Positions 1 to 5,338 of a stretch of DNA of 5,575 nucleotides are shown piece by piece; within the stretch, counting starts at the first letter, position 1; every line of letters starts with the position of its first letter. The stretch is from Chloroflexota bacterium (lineage in GTDB: Bacteria > Chloroflexota > Anaerolineae > J102): the NCBI GenBank assembly GCA_024276255.1, contig JAJRXO010000692.1, positions 1 to 5,575 on the forward strand. The letters are read 5' to 3'. The position numbers and the translations under genes are program-made. The notes below the pieces were generated by a model, which ran no database searches, had not been told where the DNA came from, and saw only the letters and a program-made list of their open reading frames with translations.

Positions 1-665
1 CCGTCGGCCATCAGAATAACCCGGTCGGCCACATCGCGGGCAAAGTGCAACTCGTGCGTCACCACAACCATGGTCATGCCATCGTTGGCCAACCTCTCCA
101 TCACATCCACGACTTCGTTGATCAACTCGGGATCGAGCGCCGAGGTCGGCTCATCAAAAAGCATGATCTTAGGTTCCATGCAAAGGGCGCGGGCAATGGC
201 CACGCGTTGCTGCTGGCCCCCCGACAGGCGCGAGGGAAATTCATCCCGCTTTTCAGACAGGCCAACCCACGCCAGCAGTTCTTCAGCCTTCCTGATAGCC
301 TCTTCTTTGGGCATCCTTTTCACGGTGATGGGCGCTTCGATGATGTTCTGCAGCACAGTCATGTGGGGGAACAGGTTGAACTGCTGAAAAACCATGCCCA
401 CTTTCTGCCGTAACTCCCGAATGCGTTTACGTTGATGCCGCAGCGGCTCTCCGGCATTGATCTTCAGGTTATCGATCTCAATCATGCCTGCAGACGGCTC
501 TTCCAAAAAGTTGAGACAGCGTAAAAATGTGCTCTTGCCTCCGCCGGAAGGGCCAATGATCACAACCACTTCGCGGGGCCGCACATCCAGATCGACCCCT
601 TTGATCACGTGCAGGGGGCCAAAGTACTTATGAAGGCCGCGTACCTTGATGATTGCTTCACTCAT
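1..665 (-). CDS. Polar amino-acid ABC transporter ATP-binding protein (GlnQ/HisP family), 3' end cut off by the window
   Basis: This is the cytoplasmic ATPase that powers the importer by binding and hydrolysing ATP against the permease. I translated it by hand because the frame runs open to the window edge. It has 221 complete residues from the ATG at 665. In order it shows Walker A GPSGGGKST (residues 38-46), the Q-loop in VFQQFNLFPH (Q94 or Q95), the ABC signature LSGGQQQR (147-154), Walker B IMLFDEP with catalytic Glu172, the D-loop SALD (175-178) and the H-loop His204. All catalytic motifs are intact. Family members are usually about 240-250 residues, so only some 20-30 C-terminal residues should be missing. 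The start is set by AAAGGAG at 674-680, 8 nt upstream. The gene begins 4 bp after the permease stop, so translation is probably coupled. The sequence looks like an ordinary member of the family, unlike its two partners. The family assignment is firm; the transported substrate cannot be read from this subunit. Confidence 0.95.
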   Translation of the reverse strand, partial: MSEAIIKVRGLHKYFGPLHVIKGVDLDVRPREVVVIIGPSGGGKSTFLRCLNFLEEPSAGMIEIDNLKINAGEPLRHQRKRIRELRQKVGMVFQQFNLFPHMTVLQNIIEAPITVKRMPKEEAIRKAEELLAWVGLSEKRDEFPSRLSGGQQQRVAIARALCMEPKIMLFDEPTSALDPELINEVVDVMERLANDGMTMVVVTHELHFARDVADRVILMAD

Positions 666-669
666 GTGC

Positions 670-2853
670 TTATCTCCTTTCACCGCGAGCCATGTACTCC
701 TCCAGTTTTCCTTGCAGAAGCTGGAAGATGACGGTCAATACCCAATAAAATGCGGCGGCAATGATAAATGTCTCCAGGGAGCGGAAATACTGGCGCCCCA
801 CTTTCTGCGCCCGGTACGACAATTCCCAGACGCTCATCAACGACACCAGCGAGGAGTCCTTCATCATGGCGATGAACTGGTTGCCGATGGGGGGAATGAC
901 GATACGAAAGGCTTGCGGCAAGATAATGCGCCGGTAGGCCTGCACGCGCGACATGCCCAGGGCCTCGGCGGCTTCGTATTGGCCGATACCGATCGCCTGA
1001 ATGCCGGCGCGAAAGATCTCCGTCATGTAAGCGCCGTAATTCACGCCCAGGGCCAGGATGCCGGCGGTGACGGGCTGCAAGACAATACCCAGCCGCGGCA
1101 GACCCAGATACCAGATGTAGACCTGCACCAGCAAGGGGGTTCCCCGGATGAGTGAGATGTAAAAGCCGGAGGCGCCGTTGGCCACCGGGCTCTTGGATAG
1201 CCGGCCCAAAGCGCCAAGCAAGGCCAGGATGACGGCCAACACAATAGAAACCAGCGAAACGAACACGGTCAGGCCGGAGCCCTTCATGATGAAAGGCAGC
1301 CAGTGCCGCATAAAGGAAATATCAAGGTTGAAGCGACGCAGCACAGAGTAGAGGACGACGAGGATCAGCAGCCAAACGCCTGTCGTGAATATTCCCTGGC
1401 GCAGTTTGCGCGTCTGTTGACCGATCATCAACCTTTCCGACAGAGATGATCCCGCCGGCGATTCATAAAAGTCGGCCACGGATTCCCGCATCAGAAACAA
1501 CACCAGGAAGAGATACCACGCCACCAGCACCATCAGCGGCCAGGCGATCTGCAGTTTCAGGCCGAAAGAGAGGGGGTAAGTAAGGGTTTCCAGCAGGGGC
1601 AGGCCCAGAATAACCACGGGGCCCAAAATGTACAGCATCAGGGCCAGCAGGTGTCCCCAGGGACGCAATAACCACAGTCCCCACAAGACAAACAGCCCCA
1701 CGAGACCGCTGAAGAGCATCCAATAGATCAGGGTCTCGCCCCATTCCGGCTGCATCCCGTACTTGGCCCACTCGATACGCACGATCTTCTGGTTGGCGGT
1801 CTCCCATTCCCGCAGCGTACCATCGTTGCCAACGCTGAGGATGGTATTGGGCTCGATACCAAATGCCACACCGTTGACGGCGCTGAGGTGGCCTTCGTAA
1901 TAGGCCTTCCCCTTGGCGCCGGGCAGTCGCCAACTGCGCACCTTGCTATCGGCTCCTCCTGATAGCATAGCCTTTCCATTTGCATTGAACACCAGCGTGG
2001 TCACGGTTGCCCAATGCCCGCCAGACTCCCACTTCACCGTGGCGTCATCCCATTTCCAAAATACAATAGAAGTGTCTTCACTGCCCGAGGCCAGATACTT
2101 GCCATCAGGGCTGAAGGCCAGGGTTGTGACCAGTTTTTCGTGTCCCAACCAGCGCTCCTCGGCCTTTTTACACGCTTTCTGCGAGGTGAGGAGGGCTTCA
2201 TCTTCGCAATAACCGGTCAGCGTCTCCAGTAAATCGCCGCTGCCTAAATCCCACACCTGAATATCCATACCATAGCTGGCGGCAAGATACGATCCATCGG
2301 GACTGAGGGCAACGGCCAGGCCTAGGTTCTCGTTGGGGCCAAGGGAGCGCAGCAACTTGCCGGAGGCGGTATCAAAAACTCGCACCACGCCGTCCTGCCC
2401 CACCGTCGCCAGAATCCTGCCATCGACCGACAGGTCCATGTCATTGATTGGTACGCCGCCAGCATCGAAATCCTGCCTGACTTGCCAGGCGCTCACGTCC
2501 CATTTCCGCACCTTCCCGTCATCGCCGGCGGAAAAGAGTAGGGAGCCATCGGGGCTGAAGGCTACGTTGGTGGCAGCGCCGTCATGCGCTGGCAAAACGC
2601 GCATTTCCCAATCTCGTCGCACATTCCATACTCGCACCGAGCCATCCTGGGCAGCCGCCGCAACCAGGCCTCGGGTGGGGCTGGCGTCAACATCATAAAA
2701 GGAACTGACCACCGCCAGGCGGAGAGAACTGCCAGCAAAGTACTGCAAGGAATAGAGCAGGCTGAGGCCGACCGTGATGGCGACCAGGATCAGCGCCATC
2801 CTCACCGCTTTGGGTCGTTGATGAATCGCAGGCTCGTCATCAGGTAGATTCAT
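670..2853 (-). CDS. ABC amino-acid transporter permease with an N-terminal seven-bladed WD40 propeller (fusion)
   Basis: This is the membrane subunit of the importer, 727 residues from the ATG at 2853; ordinary GlnP/HisM permeases have about 220-250. Residues 1-18 are a basic cytoplasmic tail and TM1 is about 19-38. Seven WD40 blades follow, ending near W76, W118, F160, W201, W266/W268, W308 and W350, several with the SPDG turn and GH pairs (G237-H238, G279-H280, G321-H322). TM2 (376-396), TM3 (400-421), TM4 (435-455), a basic loop (456-487) and TM5 (488-505) come next. The permease domain is about 515-720, with the EAA loop at E627-P646 (EAAEALG...ILP), which docks the ATPase. Positive-inside charges put the propeller outside the cytoplasm and the permease N-terminus outside, as in the family. 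The only two cysteines, C216 and C228, lie in an insertion between blades 4 and 5. An in-frame GTG at 2907 would add 18 residues, but AGGAG at 2862-2866 favours 2853. With a single permease gene, a homodimer is expected. The propeller's role is unknown; binding-protein docking or surface sensing are guesses. Confidence 0.93.
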   Translation of the reverse strand: MNLPDDEPAIHQRPKAVRMALILVAITVGLSLLYSLQYFAGSSLRLAVVSSFYDVDASPTRGLVAAAAQDGSVRVWNVRRDWEMRVLPAHDGAATNVAFSPDGSLLFSAGDDGKVRKWDVSAWQVRQDFDAGGVPINDMDLSVDGRILATVGQDGVVRVFDTASGKLLRSLGPNENLGLAVALSPDGSYLAASYGMDIQVWDLGSGDLLETLTGYCEDEALLTSQKACKKAEERWLGHEKLVTTLAFSPDGKYLASGSEDTSIVFWKWDDATVKWESGGHWATVTTLVFNANGKAMLSGGADSKVRSWRLPGAKGKAYYEGHLSAVNGVAFGIEPNTILSVGNDGTLREWETANQKIVRIEWAKYGMQPEWGETLIYWMLFSGLVGLFVLWGLWLLRPWGHLLALMLYILGPVVILGLPLLETLTYPLSFGLKLQIAWPLMVLVAWYLFLVLFLMRESVADFYESPAGSSLSERLMIGQQTRKLRQGIFTTGVWLLILVVLYSVLRRFNLDISFMRHWLPFIMKGSGLTVFVSLVSIVLAVILALLGALGRLSKSPVANGASGFYISLIRGTPLLVQVYIWYLGLPRLGIVLQPVTAGILALGVNYGAYMTEIFRAGIQAIGIGQYEAAEALGMSRVQAYRRIILPQAFRIVIPPIGNQFIAMMKDSSLVSLMSVWELSYRAQKVGRQYFRSLETFIIAAAFYWVLTVIFQLLQGKLEEYMARGERR
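674..680 (-). promoter_or_regulatory. Ribosome-binding site of the ATPase gene, inside the permease 3' end
   Basis: AAAGGAG on the minus strand lies 8 nt before the ATPase ATG. Its GGAG part overlaps the last two Arg codons of the permease gene (AGG AGA), just before the TAA at 670-672. A ribosome finishing the permease ends on this site, which favours coupled synthesis of permease and ATPase. Confidence 0.85.
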
Positions 2854-2861
2854 AAGCTTTG

Positions 2862-2866
2862 CTCCT
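2862..2866 (-). promoter_or_regulatory. Ribosome-binding site deciding the permease start
   Basis: AGGAG on the minus strand sits 8 nt before the ATG at 2853, the same spacing as at the ATPase gene. The upstream alternatives are a GTG at 2907 with no purine-rich site and an ATG at 2892 with only a weak GAGG. The start at 2853 also gives a short cytoplasmic tail directly before TM1. Confidence 0.75.
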
Positions 2867-3036
2867 GCTAGTTTATGCCCTCTCTCTGGCATGGTTGCCC
2901 TCAGCACGCCGAAGAGGGTAGATGGGGGGAATCGTTGTCAAGGTCCAGCAAAAAGTGGTGTGCCCGGGCGCAGACGATGCCACGGCAGGCGCTGGCAGTG
3001 CCGATCGAAGAAACTCGTGTACAGGAACGCGATTTC

Positions 3037-3085
3037 CCCCAGGCTCCTCCTCTCGCCGCCAGATGGGCGGAGAAGGAACCTGGGG
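3037..3085 (-). promoter_or_regulatory. Imperfect hairpin in the gap after the binding-protein gene
   Basis: The outer arms CCCCAGG (3037-3043) and CCTGGGG (3079-3085) pair perfectly, and the inner arms CCGCC (3056-3060) and GGCGG (3066-3070) enclose a 5-nt loop. Partial pairing lies between them. No T-run follows on the minus strand, so it is not a typical Rho-independent terminator. In other importer operons, structures after the binding-protein gene stabilise the upstream mRNA or limit read-through, which would give excess binding protein; that role here is inference. Confidence 0.45.
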
Positions 3086-3179
3086 TGTTAGATTACCCTG
3101 TCGGAGGTCGGTCTGAACCAACCTTGCCATCCTGTCCGAACGCAATTGGCTGAGGACCCGAGAGGGGAATCCGTGGTTC

Positions 3180-4940
3180 TTATTGGGGCGCCAGTACGGT
3201 AGTGTAGTCCAGGCCGTACCATTCCAGCGACAGCTCGGTCAGGGTGCCGTCCTCGTGCATCTGCTGGATGATTTCGTTCAACTTCGCCAGCATCTTGTCG
3301 GAAGGCCCGCGGCTCTTGTCCAGGGCAAAGGCCAGGGGTTCGTAGAAGGCCGGGGTGCCCACGTACTTCAGCGGCACGCCGCTGTCGATGGCCGACTGGA
3401 TCGTCGGTTGCGCCGACATCACGGCATCCAGACGCACGCCGTCACCCAAAGCCAGATCCTGAATGGCGTCGCCATCGGTGGGATAGGGCGCAAGCTCCAG
3501 TCCCTTGGGCGGATCGTACATGATCTCGCCGCCCATGATCTGCAGGGTGCCATTCAGGTAATCTTCATACGTGGTGGCCGTTCCCAGACCGACCTTCTTA
3601 CCAGCCAGGTCGTCGGGGGTGAGGATGTCGGTGTTGTCCTTGTGCACGGCAAACGACGCTGGCACGTAGTAGTAGGCGTCGGTGAACCACAAGACCTCGG
3701 AACGGGGTTCCGTGGGCGTCATGGAGCCGATACTCACATCCCAGCGCGCACTCCAGTTCCCGCCGGTGATCATATCCCAATCCGGCGTCACAAACTCCAC
3801 CTGCACGCCCAGGCGTTTGGCGACTTCCTTGGCCACGTTGACGTCAAAGCCGTCCAGCTCGCCAGCATCATTCAAGAAGCTCTGCGGGGCGTAGTTGGGA
3901 TCGGTGGAGACGACCAGTTTGCCAGAGGCCAGCACCTGATCCAGCAGGTCTTCCTCCGCCGGCGCGGTCGAGACGTCTTCGGGCGCCAGTACGGTGGTGT
4001 AGTCCAGGCCGTACCATTCCTCCGACAGGGCCGTCAGGGTACCATCCTGATGCATTTCGGCGATGATCTCGTTCAACTTCGCCAACATCTTGTCGGAAGG
4101 CCCGCGACTCTTGTCCAGGGCAAAGGCCAGGGGTTCGTAGAAGGCCGGGGTGCCCACGTACTTCAGCGGCACACCGCTGTCGATGGCTGACTGGATGGTC
4201 GGTTGCGCCGACATCACGGCATCCAGACGCACGCCATCGCCCAGGGCCAGATCCTGAATGGCGTCGCCATCCGTGGGATACGGTGCCAGCTCCAGTCCCT
4301 TGGGCGGATCGTACATGATCTCGCCGCCCATGATCTGCAGGGTGCCATTCAGGTAATCTTCATACGTGGTGGCCGTTCCCAGACCGACCTTCTTGCCAGC
4401 CAGGTCGTCGGGGGTGAGGATGTCGGTGTTGTCTTTGTGCACGGCAAACGACGCAGGCACGTAGTAGTAGGCGTCGGTGAACCACAATACCTCGGAACGG
4501 GGTTCCGTGGGCGTCATGGAACCGATGCTGATATCCCAACGCGCACTCCAGTTCCCGCCGGTGATCATATCCCAATCCGGCGTCACAAACTCTACCTGCA
4601 CGCCCAGGCGTTTGGCCACTTCCTTGGCCACGTTGACGTCAAAGCCGTCCAGCTCGCCAGCATCGTTGAGAAAACTCTGCGGCGCGTAGTTGGGATCGGT
4701 AGAGACGACCAGTTTGCCAGAGGCCAGCACCTGATCCAGCAGGTCACCCTGCACTGTTTCTTCGGGCACAGGCGTGTCTTCCGGGGCAGCAGGCGCTTCT
4801 GTGGGCGCCGGCTCCGCCTTGGTTGCCTCGGGAGCGGGTTGCACCGGCGCTGGCGTAGCGGCTCCGCCGCAGGCAGTCAGCAGAAGCGCCATCACGATGA
4901 AGACGCCGAGCAACAGGCTGATTTTCTTAACATTTGTCAT
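3180..4940 (-). CDS. Lipoprotein solute-binding protein with two tandem family 3 (polar amino acid) binding domains
   Basis: This is the extracytoplasmic receptor of the importer, 586 residues from the ATG at 4940. Residues 1-23 are a lipoprotein signal (basic MTNVKK, hydrophobic core, lipobox LTAC) with Cys24 as the lipidation site, followed by a Pro/Ala/Thr/Glu-rich tether to about residue 65. Domain 1 is D66-E321, a 9-residue linker follows (322-330), and domain 2 is D331-Q586. Each is a full-length SBP_bac_3-type domain with the N-terminal STDPNYAP segment and GFDVNVAKEVAKRLG, close to the family 3 signature but with Asn where Asp/Glu is usual. R148/R413 and the GTATTYEDY segment match the carboxylate-binding side of the pocket. 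The Asp that binds the alpha-amino group in GlnH and HisJ aligns with Ala (A245/A510) by eye. The domains differ at 7 of 256 residues, six of them in the last 32. A TTG at 4955 is in frame but lies just before the ribosome-binding site, so 4940 is preferred. Substrate: probably a carboxylate-bearing small molecule, not certainly an amino acid. Confidence 0.94.
   Translation of the reverse strand: MTNVKKISLLLGVFIVMALLLTACGGAATPAPVQPAPEATKAEPAPTEAPAAPEDTPVPEETVQGDLLDQVLASGKLVVSTDPNYAPQSFLNDAGELDGFDVNVAKEVAKRLGVQVEFVTPDWDMITGGNWSARWDISIGSMTPTEPRSEVLWFTDAYYYVPASFAVHKDNTDILTPDDLAGKKVGLGTATTYEDYLNGTLQIMGGEIMYDPPKGLELAPYPTDGDAIQDLALGDGVRLDAVMSAQPTIQSAIDSGVPLKYVGTPAFYEPLAFALDKSRGPSDKMLAKLNEIIAEMHQDGTLTALSEEWYGLDYTTVLAPEDVSTAPAEEDLLDQVLASGKLVVSTDPNYAPQSFLNDAGELDGFDVNVAKEVAKRLGVQVEFVTPDWDMITGGNWSARWDVSIGSMTPTEPRSEVLWFTDAYYYVPASFAVHKDNTDILTPDDLAGKKVGLGTATTYEDYLNGTLQIMGGEIMYDPPKGLELAPYPTDGDAIQDLALGDGVRLDAVMSAQPTIQSAIDSGVPLKYVGTPAFYEPLAFALDKSRGPSDKMLAKLNEIIQQMHEDGTLTELSLEWYGLDYTTVLAPQ
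3183..3950 (-). repeat. Intragenic tandem duplication, copy encoding domain 2 of the binding protein
   Basis: This 768-bp unit recurs at a 795-bp offset at 3978-4745. Hand alignment without gaps gave about 48 differences, roughly 94% identity. The differences are uneven: about 18 fall in the 118 bp nearest the stop codon, while 3493-3599 (107 bp) is identical to 4288-4394. Confidence 0.95.
3978..4745 (-). repeat. Intragenic tandem duplication, copy encoding domain 1 of the binding protein
   Basis: This is the partner of 3183-3950, in the same orientation and reading frame. The two units are separated by 27 bp (3951-3977) encoding a short Ala/Glu/Thr linker. The boundaries correspond to one whole binding domain, so each copy should fold independently. 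Confidence 0.95.
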
Positions 4941-4946
4941 TGTGTT

Positions 4947-4953
4947 CTCCTCC
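4947..4953 (-). promoter_or_regulatory. Ribosome-binding site of the binding-protein gene
   Basis: GGAGGAG on the minus strand lies 6 nt before the ATG at 4940. It is the strongest of the three sites in the operon, fitting a binding protein needed in excess. It also rules out the in-frame TTG at 4955, which lies upstream of it. Confidence 0.88.
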
Positions 4954-4984
4954 AATGAGTGTGTAATTGTACGGGCATGGGCAG

Positions 4985-5014
4985 GGGGAATAAGGGGTAT
5001 TCCCTACATTCCCC
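4985..5014 (-). promoter_or_regulatory. Overlapping inverted repeats just upstream of the binding-protein ribosome-binding site
   Basis: On the plus strand GGGAATA (4986-4992) pairs with TATTCCC (4998-5004) across a 5-nt loop, and GGGGAAT (4985-4991) can instead pair with ATTCCCC (5008-5014). The pairings share an arm, so they exclude each other. The element is about 30 bp from the ribosome-binding site at 4947-4953. It could be a protein-binding operator or an RNA switch in the leader; nothing in the window tells which. Confidence 0.45.
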
Positions 5015-5083
5015 AGATCTTATGTGTCCTCTTTCTTGGGGACAGCGAATCCAATATCACTAAATATGCTGATCGATTGAGTT

Positions 5084-5133
5084 GATAAATGCTCGAGACA
5101 ACACCTCCTTTGCATTGGACGCAGGCATTTATC
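5084..5133 (-). promoter_or_regulatory. 9-bp inverted repeat enclosing a perfect Shine-Dalgarno-like sequence
   Basis: GATAAATGC (5084-5092) and GCATTTATC (5125-5133) are perfect inverted repeats 32 nt apart. On the minus strand the intervening DNA contains AAAGGAGGTG (5102-5111), a near-ideal ribosome-binding sequence with no well-placed gene after it. The arms are 41 bp apart centre to centre, so a looped operator is possible as well as a leader-RNA hairpin. Confidence 0.4.
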
Positions 5134-5146
5134 GGCCTTCGTTTCT

Positions 5147-5154
5147 ATCGTATA
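5147..5154 (-). promoter_or_regulatory. Possible -10 element of the operon promoter
   Basis: TATACGAT on the minus strand resembles a -10 box and would start a leader of about 200 nt ahead of the binding-protein gene. The matching -35 is poor (TGGCAA, 18 nt upstream of TATACG, at best). The call rests mainly on the -10 and on position. Confidence 0.25.
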
Positions 5155-5240
5155 CTGACAGTGAGCAGTACCTTGCCAGTCAGGTTTTTGCCCCCTGAGC
5201 TAGAAATTTTCGTCAGACAGGAAGCAGCAGGGAGCAGGGG

Positions 5241-5338
<98 letters not shown>

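Larger units (their letters stand above)
2854..3179. other. 326-bp gap between binding-protein and permease genes, no gene seen
   Basis: No convincing gene lies here: the open frames on either strand are rich in Arg, Pro and Ser, lack good ribosome-binding sites and resemble nothing I know. The gap contains a long imperfect hairpin (3037-3085). A minus-strand TTGACA at 2937-2942 has no convincing -10 partner. GATTCCCC(T/C)C occurs near both ends of the gap on the minus strand (about 3162-3171 and 2924-2933). No hairpin followed by a T-run was found, so read-through from the binding-protein gene is plausible. Confidence 0.6.

Noticed and set aside
2854..2907. Upstream GTG start giving a permease 18 residues longer
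   Set aside because: No purine-rich site precedes the GTG, whereas AGGAG with 8-nt spacing precedes the ATG at 2853.
2937..2942. TTGACA on the minus strand as a -35 box for a separate permease promoter
   Set aside because: No acceptable -10 hexamer 15-19 bp downstream; the sequence there is C-rich.
2873..3153. Open frames of about 90 codons on both strands in the gap between binding protein and permease
   Set aside because: Low-complexity Arg/Pro/Ser composition, no ribosome-binding site, and overlap with the hairpin at 3037-3085.
3183..4745. Binding-protein duplication as an assembly artefact
   Set aside because: About 48 scattered, mostly synonymous differences and a distinct in-frame linker point to a real, older duplication.
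3183..4958. Long plus-strand open frames (335 and 251 codons) opposite the binding-protein gene
   Set aside because: They mirror each other because the gene beneath is duplicated, lack good ribosome-binding sites and resemble no family; the minus-strand frame has a signal peptide and clear domains.
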